64,000 nucleotides of DNA, from the NCBI RefSeq assembly GCF_001421415.1, contig NZ_LMKH01000023.1:124001-188000 (forward strand), read 5' to 3'. Source of the stretch: Sphingomonas sp. Leaf208 (GTDB taxonomy: Bacteria; Pseudomonadota; Alphaproteobacteria; Sphingomonadales; Sphingomonadaceae). This document shows positions 50,580 through 58,986 of the stretch, piece after piece (position 1 is the first letter of the stretch; the number at the start of each line of letters is the position of its first letter). A program made the position numbers and the translations under genes. The notes under the pieces were generated by a model. That model did no database searches. It was given only the letters and a program-made list of their open reading frames with translations, and was not told the origin of the DNA.

Positions 50580-52411
50580 GCGCGCGCGATCGCCTCGGCC
50601 GCGATCATCCGCGCTTCGCCGTCGAGACCGACGCCCCGCAGTGCGCCGACGATGCGGTACAGTGCTTCCGGGGGGATGTCCTTCCAGCTCCCCGCCTGCA
50701 TGCCGACGGCTGCGAGCAGGACGACCGTCCCGGCTTGGCCGTCGCGGGCAGCGCGATCGAGCGCACGGGTCCATGCATTGTCCGCGCCGATGCGAACGCC
50801 GAGCGACTGTGCCGCACGTTCGATATCGCCCTGGTTGAGGCGACCGAGGCCTGCCAACCCTGCGAACAACATGCGCTGCTTCAACGCCGAATCGCCTTCG
50901 CCACCGGTATAGGATGCAAGGTCGGAATAGCTGAGGCGGCGATAGGCGTCGGGATCGCTGAGCATTATCATCGCCCAGGCGTCGCTGCCGGCGGGGACCG
51001 AGCCCAGCCAGCGTGCCGCGGTGCGGTCGAGTCCGGCGGACAGCATCGACGCGACCAGCAGATCCGCGTCAGCCTTCGCAAGATTGGGGTTCAACCGGGA
51101 CGCCGCCCGCGCGGTCAGCACGAGCCGCGCATAGCTCGGACGCGTGTTCGCGCCGCCCCACAACTGACGGAGCGCGGTCAGCCGCGAATCAGGGTTGCGA
51201 TCGGCATAGGCGGTCTGGAGATCGTTGGCGGTCGCGGTCGCGCCACTCTGCGTATCGTCATCGGTCGCAGCCGCAGCGTAGAGATCGACGAGTGCCGCGC
51301 TGGACAGCACCCCCTGCCCCGCCGCAGCCTCCGCCGGGGCCAGTCGATCGCCGAGCGCAACGGAGGGCGACAGCGCCTGCCAGTATTTAACCTGCGGACC
51401 CGCCGTGCCATACAACTCGTCGGGTACCGTAACGCCGGTCGCCATCGCGAGGCCGAACCGCCACGCGGTCAGCCTATCGACGCCGTCCCATTCGATCGTC
51501 ACGGCCTGACGCCCCTGCGCGCCGGCGCCTACGACCTTCTGCGCTAGCAGCAGGTCGACACCGCTGGCGACGTTGCGACGCTTGGCGGTCGCGATCAGCG
51601 GGCTGGCCTGAGCGGGATTGCCCGACAGCCCGGCACACATCGCCTGCGCCATCGTCCAGCCCCGCGCTGGGGCAAAGCGCATCGCACCCGTCACCAGCGG
51701 ACACAGGCCCGCCGGATCGCCGGTCGCCAGCGCGGTGTTCATCGCGACCTGATAGAGTTTCGGCGTGTAGTTGTCGGTGTCGACGTTCTGCGCAACCGCA
51801 CGCGCGGCGACCGATTCGCCCATCCGCAGCAACAGCCACGCGCGCTCGGCGGCGAAGTCGGCGCCGTTGGTACGGCTTGGCGTATCGACATGCGACACCA
51901 GCGCGCGCCGCAACAGGATCGACATCCAGCGCGACGGCAACGGCGCACTCAGGCGGCGCATCAGCGTCTCGACATATTGGCCGTCCGCCTCACCGAACGC
52001 ATCGGTATCAAGCCCGCCTTCGCTCGCCGTGACCGGGCCGACCGTCGCAAGCGAGCGCCGCGCGGACGCCGGCATCTCGTACTGCGCGAGCACCGCCGGA
52101 TCGACCGGAGCAGGCGTCGCGACAGGGGGCACCAGCGGCGCGTCACCCGGCGTCGTCGGCGGCAAAGGCTGGATCATCGCGCCTGGCTGTACGGGTGCCG
52201 GAACCGGAGCGGTCGGTTGCGCGGGATCGGTCGGACGGGTCGGCTGCGTACCGGCAGGCGGCGTCGGTCGCGGTGCGGGCGCAGGCGCCGGCTCGCCGAA
52301 CCCCGGCGGCAGGATCGATTCGGGCCGATCCTGCCCGACCGCGGGTGCCAGCGCGACCAAGGCTCCGACGGCAACCGCCGCCGCTAAGGATGCCTTAAGA
52401 GAGGTTCGCAA
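50576..52411 (-). CDS. Secreted protein of unknown function, 611 residues
   Basis: This exported protein has a signal peptide (1-26). A Pro/Ala/Thr-rich linker covers about 28-105, and a long alpha-helical region (about 115-605) is rich in Ala and Leu. The helical part has TPR-like spacing (ERAWLLLRMGESVAARAVA, YTPKLYQVAMNTALATG), so it may be a helical-repeat solenoid working in the periplasm. No named family is recognised. Its stop overlaps the xerD start and its start overlaps a 44-residue membrane protein gene, so it lies in a coupled unit with xerD. It is likely lineage-restricted. Confidence 0.82.
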   Translation of the reverse strand: MRTSLKASLAAAVAVGALVALAPAVGQDRPESILPPGFGEPAPAPAPRPTPPAGTQPTRPTDPAQPTAPVPAPVQPGAMIQPLPPTTPGDAPLVPPVATPAPVDPAVLAQYEMPASARRSLATVGPVTASEGGLDTDAFGEADGQYVETLMRRLSAPLPSRWMSILLRRALVSHVDTPSRTNGADFAAERAWLLLRMGESVAARAVAQNVDTDNYTPKLYQVAMNTALATGDPAGLCPLVTGAMRFAPARGWTMAQAMCAGLSGNPAQASPLIATAKRRNVASGVDLLLAQKVVGAGAQGRQAVTIEWDGVDRLTAWRFGLAMATGVTVPDELYGTAGPQVKYWQALSPSVALGDRLAPAEAAAGQGVLSSAALVDLYAAAATDDDTQSGATATANDLQTAYADRNPDSRLTALRQLWGGANTRPSYARLVLTARAASRLNPNLAKADADLLVASMLSAGLDRTAARWLGSVPAGSDAWAMIMLSDPDAYRRLSYSDLASYTGGEGDSALKQRMLFAGLAGLGRLNQGDIERAAQSLGVRIGADNAWTRALDRAARDGQAGTVVLLAAVGMQAGSWKDIPPEALYRIVGALRGVGLDGEARMIAAEAIARA

Positions 52412-52529
52412 GCGTCACGGCCTTTTCGACGTGGCTCTGCGGACGCTCGGTCGCGCGGCCTGCCAACAGGAACAGGCCGCCGACCACGACCACAAGAACG
52501 ACGACGACCGAGACGATGAAACGGGACAT
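52395..52529 (-). CDS. Small single-pass membrane protein, 44 residues
   Basis: MSRFIVSVVVVLVVVVGGLF followed by LLAGRATERPQSHVEKAVTL ANLS describes one hydrophobic helix (4-22) and a short polar tail. AAGGT precedes the ATG. It overlaps the start of the secreted 611-residue protein by 17 bp, so the two are probably co-translated. No family is recognised. It is divergent from aroK. Confidence 0.72.
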   Translation of the reverse strand: MSRFIVSVVVVLVVVVGGLFLLAGRATERPQSHVEKAVTLANLS

Positions 52530-52630
52530 ACGACGTAACCTTGTAGTGGACGGGGGTAGTGAACGGGGCAGAAAATCGCGCGCCAAGAGCTTTTGCCCTC
52601 GCGCGGTGCCGCTGTATAGCGCGGGCTACG

Positions 52631-53194
52631 ATGTTGCAAAGCCACAACCCTTCCGGCGGACCTTCGGGCGGTCGCCGCCCTGCCCCGATCGATCGCCCGA
52701 TCGTCCTCGTCGGGCTGATGGGCGTCGGCAAGACCACCGTCGGCCGCCGCCTCGCGCTGCGCATGAACCTGCCGTTCGTCGATGCCGACCACGAGATCGA
52801 GGCCGCATCGGGGATGACCGTCGCGGAGATCTTCGCCAAATACGGCGAGGATTATTTCCGCGATGGCGAGCGCCGCGTGATCGCGCGGCTGATCGACGGG
52901 ACGCCCAAGATCATCGCGACCGGCGGCGGCGCGTTCATCAACGACGACACGCGGGCGCTGATCTTGCGCGATGCGGTGTCGGTGTGGCTCAGCGCGCACC
53001 CCGACATCCTGGTCGAACGCGTCGGCCGGCGCGACACCCGTCCGCTGCTGCGCAATCGCGATCCGGGGAAAGTGCTCGCCGAACTGGCGCGTGTCCGCAA
53101 CCCGATCTACGCGCAGGCGCACATCCATATTGTCAGCAACAAGACGCCGCACGAAGCGACCGTCGCCGCTATCCTGAGGGCGCTTGGCCGATGA
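52631..53194 (+). CDS. aroK: Shikimate kinase
   Basis: AroK phosphorylates shikimate in the aromatic amino acid pathway. The 187-residue P-loop kinase has GLMGVGKT (28-35), the shikimate-binding FVDADHEIE and FRDGERRVI, then TGGGAF and the lid RDTRPLLRN. The N-terminal 20 residues are a Gly/Ser/Pro-rich extension; the start could be later but no better codon is seen. Its stop overlaps the aroB start (ATGA). Confidence 0.96.
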   Translation: MLQSHNPSGGPSGGRRPAPIDRPIVLVGLMGVGKTTVGRRLALRMNLPFVDADHEIEAASGMTVAEIFAKYGEDYFRDGERRVIARLIDGTPKIIATGGGAFINDDTRALILRDAVSVWLSAHPDILVERVGRRDTRPLLRNRDPGKVLAELARVRNPIYAQAHIHIVSNKTPHEATVAAILRALGR

Positions 53195-54291
53195 AGACCG
53201 TTACCGTCGAACTGGGTGCGCGGACCTATCCTATCCATATCGAGGCAGGGATTCTCGCGCTGGCTGGCGAGTTCCTTGCGCCGCTCGCGAAGGGTCGGCG
53301 CGTGGCGATCGTAACCGACGAGAATTTGTCGGTTCACCTCGCGACCTTGCAGGCTTCGCTGACTGCGGCGGGGGTTGCGTCGGAGGCGATCGTGCTGGCA
53401 CCCGGCGAGGGCAGCAAGAGCTGGGCGACGCTGGAAACGCTGTGCGACCGGCTGCTCGAACTCGGTGTCGAGCGCCGTGATCATGTCGTCGCGCTGGGCG
53501 GCGGCGTGATGGGGGACCTGGTCGGGTTTGCCTGCTCGATCCTGAAGCGCGGGTGCAACTTCGTGCAGATCCCGACGAGCCTGCTGGCCCAGGTCGACAG
53601 CTCGGTCGGCGGCAAGACCGCGATCAACACGAAGGCCGGCAAGAATTTGATCGGCGCGTTCCACCAGCCGGTGATGGTGCTGATCGATCCGCAGGTGCTC
53701 GACACGCTGCCAATCCGAGAGTTGCGCGCAGGTTACGCCGAAGTCGTGAAATACGGGCTGATCGACGACTTCGCGTTCTTCGAATGGTGCGAGGCGAATG
53801 GCGCCGCGTTGTTGGCGGGCGACATCGGCCTACGTGAATATGCGATCGCACACAGCGTTTCGGCCAAGGCGCGGATCGTCGCGGCGGACGAGCATGAGAC
53901 GAACGGGACGCGCGCGCTGCTCAATCTCGGACATACATTTGGTCATGCGCTGGAGGCCGAGACCGGGTTTTCGCAGGCGCTTATCCACGGCGAGGGCGTC
54001 GCGGCGGGCTGCTCGCTGGCGTTCGGATTCTCGGCATCGCAGGGGATTTGCTCGGGGCAGGATGCGGAGCGCGTTGCGGCGCATTGGCGCGATATGGGAC
54101 TGCCGGATGGTCTCGCGGCTGCGAAGATTGGCGCGAGTGGCGCGCGGCTGGTCGATCACATGCGCCACGACAAGAAGATGGCGGCAGGCACCCTCCCCTT
54201 CCTGCTCGCGCGCGGGATCGGCCAGACGTATCTCGACAAGACGGTCGACCTCGCCGACGTCGAAACCTTCCTCGACGCGCAGCCTCGCTGA
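53191..54291 (+). CDS. aroB: 3-dehydroquinate synthase
   Basis: AroB cyclises DAHP to dehydroquinate, the second step of the shikimate pathway. The 366-residue protein uses NAD and a divalent metal. NAD-binding is [13 protein letters not shown]. The metal ligands are expected in [24 protein letters not shown] and [30 protein letters not shown] is the family signature. The ATG overlaps the aroK stop, so the two are coupled. A small zinc-ribbon gene overlaps its own stop. Confidence 0.97.
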   Translation: MKTVTVELGARTYPIHIEAGILALAGEFLAPLAKGRRVAIVTDENLSVHLATLQASLTAAGVASEAIVLAPGEGSKSWATLETLCDRLLELGVERRDHVVALGGGVMGDLVGFACSILKRGCNFVQIPTSLLAQVDSSVGGKTAINTKAGKNLIGAFHQPVMVLIDPQVLDTLPIRELRAGYAEVVKYGLIDDFAFFEWCEANGAALLAGDIGLREYAIAHSVSAKARIVAADEHETNGTRALLNLGHTFGHALEAETGFSQALIHGEGVAAGCSLAFGFSASQGICSGQDAERVAAHWRDMGLPDGLAAAKIGASGARLVDHMRHDKKMAAGTLPFLLARGIGQTYLDKTVDLADVETFLDAQPR

Positions 54292-54431
54292 TGCCCAACG
54301 GTGTCGCCAAACAGAATTTGCCGACCAAGGTGTGCCCGGCATGCGAGCGGCCATTCACGTGGCGGAAGAAATGGGCGCGCGACTGGGACAGCGTGATCTA
54401 CTGCTCGGACGCGTGCCGGAAGAAACGGTAG
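54291..54431 (+). CDS. DUF2256 zinc-ribbon protein, 46 residues
   Basis: This tiny protein has the four-cysteine pattern [14 protein letters not shown] ... [10 protein letters not shown], which fits a DUF2256 zinc ribbon. It is basic and could bind nucleic acid. The family has no known function. Its ATG overlaps the aroB stop by one base (TGATG), so it is co-translated with aroK-aroB. Confidence 0.9.
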   Translation: MPNGVAKQNLPTKVCPACERPFTWRKKWARDWDSVIYCSDACRKKR

Positions 54432-54453
54432 CGTCCGAAGACCAGCAAGAAGT

Positions 54454-54510
54454 TTGTTCACCCGCGAAGGCGGGTGCCCAGACTGGGTCCCCGCCTTCGC
54501 GGGGAAACAA
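54454..54510. repeat. Palindromic element PAL-A, copy 7
   Basis: TTGTTCACCCGCGAAGGCGG and CCGCCTTCGCGGGGAAACAA surround TGCCCAGACTGGGTC. It lies between the convergent DUF2256 and DUF423 genes. Confidence 0.87.
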
Positions 54511-54520
54511 GCTTTGTTTG

Positions 54521-54847
54521 TTATCCCCGGGCGCTCCAAGCCAGCCACAACCACCCGCCGATCAGCAACGCCCCGCCAATCGGCGTGATCGCGCCGAACC
54601 ACCGCGGCGCCCCCAGCGCCATCGCGTACAACGTCAACGCGAAGATCGCCGCGCCGATCACGAACAGCCAAGCTGGCCCCCGCGCCTCCATCCGGATCGC
54701 CACCAGCGCCGCGACCACATGGACGAGCTGATACTGCGCGCCGGTCTTCAGCCACTCCGCCGCCGACCCGCTCGCGCCGTGCGCCCCGAACGCCCCCGCC
54801 GCGACCGCGATCGCGCCGGACAGCGCCGCCAAGATAGCGATGATCAT
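54521..54847 (-). CDS. DUF423 membrane protein
   Basis: This 108-residue inner-membrane protein has four hydrophobic segments and the DUF423 pattern: LSGAIAVAAGAFGAHG, WLKTGAQYQLVHVVAAL and the C-terminal ITPIGGALLIGGWLWLA. Function unknown. Its ATG overlaps the stop of the Kef-type antiporter gene (ATGA), ending a four-gene coupled operon. Confidence 0.93.
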   Translation of the reverse strand: MIIAILAALSGAIAVAAGAFGAHGASGSAAEWLKTGAQYQLVHVVAALVAIRMEARGPAWLFVIGAAIFALTLYAMALGAPRWFGAITPIGGALLIGGWLWLAWSARG

Positions 54848-56607
54848 TGCGTATCGTTCCCCCAGGGAAAGCGTTTCGCGGTCTCGGCACGCGCTGCGCG
54901 CATGTCGCCGGAGTCGATCTGCAACTGCAACCGCTCCTTGTCCCGCGCCCGGTATTGCTCCTCCGCGCGGTCGATATCGGCCGGTGCGATCTCGAGCCCG
55001 CGCATGACCAGGCGCGCCATCTTCACCGCGGACTCCATCACTTCGCGCACCACCGCGGTCGCCGACGTGTTCTTCAACTTGACCAGAGCGCGGCGATCGA
55101 ACGCACGCACGTAGATGGCAGCATCCGGGAAGGCCTCATGCACACCCTCGATCGTGTCCGGATCGAGCTGGTCGCCGTCCATGCAGAAGCAGATGATCTC
55201 CGCCTCCGACGCGCCCGCCTGCCGCAGCAGGTCAAGCCGCGTGCCGTCGCCGTAATAGACCTTCGCGCCGAACTCGCCGGCGATGTCGATCATCTCGATA
55301 TCGGTGTCGATCAGCGTCACCGGGATATCCTGCGCGAGCAGCATCTGGCCGACCGTCTGGCCGAACCGCCCATAGCCGACGATGATCGCGTTCGCACCAT
55401 CGACCTTGGGGCCGTCGCGCTCCTGCCCCTCGGCGATCGGCTCGGTCCGGAAGCGCCGCGTGATCCCCATCAGGAACGGCGTGGTCGCCATCGACAGCGT
55501 GATGATCGCGCCGAACAGGCTCGCCGCCTGCGGTTCGATCAGCAGCCCCGCCTGCGCCTGCGCGAACAGCACGAAGCCGAATTCGCCGCCCTGGCTCAGC
55601 AGCAGCCCCAGCGCAAACGCCTGCCGCCACGTCATCTTGAACGCCATGCCGATCAGCATGATGACGCTGGTCTTGGTGGCGATCAGCGCGGCGGCCATCG
55701 CCATCACGAAGACCGGTCGCTCGGCGATCGCGCCCAAGTCGAGCACCATGCCGACCGCGAGGAAAAACAAGCCGAGCAGGATCGAGCGGAACGGCTCGAC
55801 GTCTGCCTCGAGTTCATGCCGATAGGGGCTGTCCGCGAGCATTACGCCAGCGATGAACGCGCCGAGCGCCGTCGACAGCCCCAGCCATTCCATGATCGCC
55901 GCGCTGGCGATGACAGTGAAGAGGCCGGCAAACACGAACATCTCGCGCTCGCCGAGATTGCCGATCAGGCGGAAGAACGGGCGCAACAGGAAGCGTCCCG
56001 CGACGACGAGCCCAACGACCGCGAGCACCGTATAGATCGCCAGCAGCCAGCCGGGAGGCGCATTCGCGTCGGCCGGATTACGGCTCATCGCCGCGACGAT
56101 CGTGATCAAGGGCACGATCGAGAGGTCCTGGAACAGCAGGATCGAGAACGCGCGCTCCCCGAACGGGGTCTTCATCCGCCCCGAAGAGCGCAGCATCGGC
56201 AGCACCTGCGCGGTCGACGACAGCGCTAGCGGCAAACCGAGCGCGAGCGCCGCGGGGAGCGAGAACTTAGCCCCGATCCACACGATCGCGGTGATCGCGA
56301 GCCCGCAGATCGCGACCTGGAGAAGGCCGAGACCGAAGATCTCCTCCTTCATCTTCCACAGCCGCGACGGATTCAGTTCGAGACCGACGATAAACAGCAG
56401 CAGCGTGATACCGAGCTCTGCAAACCCGAGCTTCGACTCTGCATCGCCGACCAGACCCAACACATGCGGCCCGACGACCGCGCCCGCGACTAGATACCCC
56501 AGCGTCGCGCCGAGCCCGAGCCGACGGAACAGCAGCACGAAAATCAGGCCGAAACCGAGCAATACGACGCCGTCGCGGAGTAGCGACGGGGCCGTACCCT
56601 CCGCCAT
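54844..56607 (-). CDS. Monovalent cation:proton antiporter-2 (Kef type)
   Basis: This 587-residue protein has an N-terminal CPA2 transporter domain of about 12-13 membrane segments (residues about 12-385; ELGITLLLFIVGLELNPSRLW, ALSSTAQVLPML). A cytosolic TrkA-N/RCK domain follows (ANAIIVGYGRFGQTVGQML, VYYGDGTRLDLL). It resembles KefB/KefC potassium efflux systems gated by glutathione adducts, but no KefF/G partner is nearby. The start MAEGTAPS overlaps the stop of the NifU-like gene (TGATG). Confidence 0.93.
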   Translation of the reverse strand: MAEGTAPSLLRDGVVLLGFGLIFVLLFRRLGLGATLGYLVAGAVVGPHVLGLVGDAESKLGFAELGITLLLFIVGLELNPSRLWKMKEEIFGLGLLQVAICGLAITAIVWIGAKFSLPAALALGLPLALSSTAQVLPMLRSSGRMKTPFGERAFSILLFQDLSIVPLITIVAAMSRNPADANAPPGWLLAIYTVLAVVGLVVAGRFLLRPFFRLIGNLGEREMFVFAGLFTVIASAAIMEWLGLSTALGAFIAGVMLADSPYRHELEADVEPFRSILLGLFFLAVGMVLDLGAIAERPVFVMAMAAALIATKTSVIMLIGMAFKMTWRQAFALGLLLSQGGEFGFVLFAQAQAGLLIEPQAASLFGAIITLSMATTPFLMGITRRFRTEPIAEGQERDGPKVDGANAIIVGYGRFGQTVGQMLLAQDIPVTLIDTDIEMIDIAGEFGAKVYYGDGTRLDLLRQAGASEAEIICFCMDGDQLDPDTIEGVHEAFPDAAIYVRAFDRRALVKLKNTSATAVVREVMESAVKMARLVMRGLEIAPADIDRAEEQYRARDKERLQLQIDSGDMRAARAETAKRFPWGNDTQ

Positions 56608-57038
56608 CAGACTTTCGCCTTTGCAGCGGTGTCGGCAGCCTCGGCCGCGGCTTCGAATGCTAGCCGGATCGAGGGGTGGCGCGCGGTGTAGTCGAGTGCG
56701 GGGGTGAAGATATCCATCCCCGGCCAATCGGGTGCATCGCCCTCGCGCGCAAGCCACGCCGTCAGCGCGTCGCGCGTCGCGGCGAGTTCGGCGGGGGTGC
56801 GGCCGAGGATGTTCGACGCCAGCAGCGACGACGACGCCTGGCCGAGCGCGCAGGCGCGGACCAGCAGGCCGACCTCGCTGACCTTGCCCTCGTCGTCGAC
56901 CGCGACGTCGATCGTCACACGGCTGCCGCAGATCGGCGAGCGTTTCTCCGCGGTCGCCATCGGCTCGGGCAGGCGTTCATGATGCGGGATCGTCGCGGCA
57001 AGGCGCAGGATCTCGGCATTGTAGAGGGGCGCGCTCAT
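56607..57038 (-). CDS. NifU/IscU-like scaffold family protein lacking the third cysteine
   Basis: This 143-residue protein has the IscU/NifU N-terminal fold: MSAPLYNAEILRLAATIPHH, SPICGSR with Cys37, and VRACALGQASSSLLAS with Cys63. Canonical IscU has a third cysteine ligand near the C-terminus; here the matching segment reads ARHPSIRLAFEA with none, so classic cluster assembly is doubtful. Relatives of this form are common in sphingomonads. Its start overlaps the cvpA stop and its stop overlaps the Kef start, so it is coupled to both. Confidence 0.87.
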   Translation of the reverse strand: MSAPLYNAEILRLAATIPHHERLPEPMATAEKRSPICGSRVTIDVAVDDEGKVSEVGLLVRACALGQASSSLLASNILGRTPAELAATRDALTAWLAREGDAPDWPGMDIFTPALDYTARHPSIRLAFEAAAEAADTAAKAKV

Positions 57039-57616
57039 GGCTTCGGCTCGCTTGCACTATCGGATCGGGAGGGTTCGGATTTGGAAGGCGGCGTGGTCGC
57101 GCCGAAGACGGGTTTGCCGCGGCGGCGGCGGTCGACGAAATCGGCGATCCCCGCGCTGGTCGCGTTGAGCAGCGGATAGGTGCGCGATGTCGTCATCCAG
57201 CCGGGCCGGCGTGACGGTCCGCCACTCATCGTATCGATGACGAGCGTCGCGAGCAGGAAGACGAGGCTGGCGAGGATAAGCCCCTTCAACGCGCCGAACC
57301 CAAAGCCAAGCGCGCGGTCGACCGGGCCGAGGATCGACGTCCGCGTCCGCGCCCCGATCGCGTTGGCGACTAGCCGCCCGCCGATATAGGTGACCCCGGT
57401 GATGATCGCGAAGGCGAGGACCGCGGCACCACCGACGGTGCCGACCATCGGCGACAGCGCGGCGGCAAGCGGGATGTGGAACAGCTTCAACATCGCCGCC
57501 ATCGCCACCCAGGCGAACATCGACAGCACTTCGGTCACGAACCCGCGCACGAGCCCCAGCACCGCGGACCCGGCGACGGCGATGAGGACGACGATGTCTA
57601 GGGCGGTGAGGTTCAT
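57035..57616 (-). CDS. cvpA: CvpA family membrane protein
   Basis: This 193-residue inner-membrane protein has four hydrophobic segments, with LTALDIVVLIAVAGSAVLGLVRGFVTE at the N-terminus and RALGFGFGALKGLILASLVF as the second conserved block. E. coli CvpA is needed for colicin V production and envelope integrity. The C-terminal 45 residues are basic and Pro/Ser-rich. radA-cvpA proximity is common in alphaproteobacteria; here two small genes lie between. Its stop overlaps the NifU-like start. Confidence 0.92.
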   Translation of the reverse strand: MNLTALDIVVLIAVAGSAVLGLVRGFVTEVLSMFAWVAMAAMLKLFHIPLAAALSPMVGTVGGAAVLAFAIITGVTYIGGRLVANAIGARTRTSILGPVDRALGFGFGALKGLILASLVFLLATLVIDTMSGGPSRRPGWMTTSRTYPLLNATSAGIADFVDRRRRGKPVFGATTPPSKSEPSRSDSASEPKP

Positions 57617-57675
57617 GGTCTCTGGAATAGGGACGCGCGGCGCGAACCGCTAGTGCGCGCGGCGACCGACGCGCT

Positions 57676-58281
57676 CTAGTGGTTCAAACCGAACACACCG
57701 TAGCGCTCGCGCCACGCGGCGACTTCGTCCTGCAGATGCGGGGGTGCAGCCTCGCCCGATAGGACGAAGCGGGCGACGTCGGTGTCGGGATGCATCAGCA
57801 TTTTCTTCGACCCGTCGCTGAACCAGACCGGGACCAGCTGGTCGCACACGCTGTCGAGCACGGTGGCGGCCATGCCGTTCGCGATCGCGTCGCTGCCCGC
57901 CAGGACGCGGACGTTGATCGAGACGCCTTCGAGGCAGTTCTGCGGTTCCTTGACGAAATTGAGCGAGACGAGAAGCCCGGACCGGTCGGGCCGTGCTTCG
58001 TCGGGCAGACCCGCGACCCGTCGCCACGCGCAGAACCAGGTCCGGCAGATGCGCGGGCGAACCGCATGAATGCCGCACCCCTTGTCGGAAAGGTAGATGC
58101 ACGGCGTTCCCGCGGGCTTGGCGAACTCGGGCGTGTTCACCGTCAGTTCGGTGCAGCACGCGGTGCAATCTCCGCACTCTCGATCGGGGAGGATCGGCCC
58201 CAGCAGCACGCTTTCCACGTCGGTATGGGGTTGCATCTGCGTGCGCGCATCCGGCGGGGTCGGGGTGTCACGCCGATCCAC
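57676..58281 (-). CDS. YkgJ family cysteine cluster protein
   Basis: This 201-residue protein has eight cysteines in the N-terminal half: ECGDCTACC (36, 39, 42, 43), Cys61, Cys69, Cys79 and Cys84 (RICRTWFCAW). The pattern matches the YkgJ/Fe-S or zinc cluster family of unknown function. The start is a GTG with AAGGAAATTGAACC upstream; ATG at 58236 is an alternative. It follows the 58285-58605 gene by 3 bp and may share its transcript. Confidence 0.87.
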   Translation of the reverse strand: MDRRDTPTPPDARTQMQPHTDVESVLLGPILPDRECGDCTACCTELTVNTPEFAKPAGTPCIYLSDKGCGIHAVRPRICRTWFCAWRRVAGLPDEARPDRSGLLVSLNFVKEPQNCLEGVSINVRVLAGSDAIANGMAATVLDSVCDQLVPVWFSDGSKKMLMHPDTDVARFVLSGEAAPPHLQDEVAAWRERYGVFGLNH

Positions 58282-58284
58282 GGT

Positions 58285-58605
58285 TCAATTTCCTTCGGAA
58301 TCCACCGTGAAGACCATCGGCTTGCCTCGCGACATCGGCTCCCATCCCGCGGCCAACGCCGCCCGCACGCCGCGAGCGATCGTCGCGTCGTCGATCTGGA
58401 GCCGCCCGCGCGGCAAGCCCTTCAGCAGGCGTTTCGGCGCGGGGAACTCGAGCAGGGCTTCGCGTTTGGCGTCGTCCTGCAACAGTGAGATCGTCATGCC
58501 CTTCCAGCCTTCGGCATCCGTGTGTTGCGGTTCGCGCTGGAGGTGCCAGTCGTATCGGGTGCCATCGACCTCGACGGTACCGGTATTGCTTTTCGTGTTC
58601 GCCAT
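58285..58605 (-). CDS. Conserved-looking protein of unknown function, about 106 residues
   Basis: This small soluble protein contains MANTKSNTGTVEVDGTRYDW, then HLQREPQHTDAEGWKGMTISL and a C-terminal AALAAGWEPMSRGKPMVF. The alternation of strands suggests a small beta-rich fold. No named family is recognised. ATG codons at 58641 and 58617 extend it; none has a clear ribosome-binding site. It ends 3 bp before the GTG of the YkgJ-like gene. Confidence 0.7.
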   Translation of the reverse strand: MANTKSNTGTVEVDGTRYDWHLQREPQHTDAEGWKGMTISLLQDDAKREALLEFPAPKRLLKGLPRGRLQIDDATIARGVRAALAAGWEPMSRGKPMVFTVDSEGN

Positions 58606-58731
58606 GCTGGCGGCCATAGCATGGCTGTCGTGAGAGGCCATGCGTTCGGGGGTGGCGGATTTGCGGGACGCGGTGCCGTTGCGTGCGGTTTGATCAACCG
58701 GTGATCAAAAACGCCCCACTGCCCCACCGCC

Positions 58732-58835
58732 CCACCCCGGCGGAGGCCGGGGCCCAGTTGGAGAGGTCGCAGTAATTAAGCGCAGCGGTCGCCATCAGCG
58801 TCTCCCAACTGGGCCCCGGCCTCCGCCGGGGAGGT
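58732..58835. repeat. Palindromic element PAL-B, copy 5
   Basis: CCACCCCGGCGGAGGCCGGG and its complement flank a spacer with GAGAGGTCGCAGTAATTAAG. It is one of two elements in the gap 58642-58986, where no gene is seen. Confidence 0.87.
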
Positions 58836-58916
58836 GACTAGCCGGGACGTTAACAACGAACCGGAGCTATTCCCGTCCTGCAGGTACGCCTGGCCCAGTA
58901 CCGTCACTAACGCTGC

Positions 58917-58975
58917 CTTGTTCTCCCGCGAAGGCGGGAGTCCAGTCTGGGTCCCCGCCTTCGCGGGGAGACAAG
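58917..58975. repeat. Palindromic element PAL-A, copy 8
   Basis: CTTGTTCTCCCGCGAAGGCG and CGCCTTCGCGGGGAGACAAG surround GGAGTCCAGTCTGGGTCC. It lies 11 bp after the radA stop. Confidence 0.88.
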
Positions 58976-58986
58976 GTTTGCAGCGC

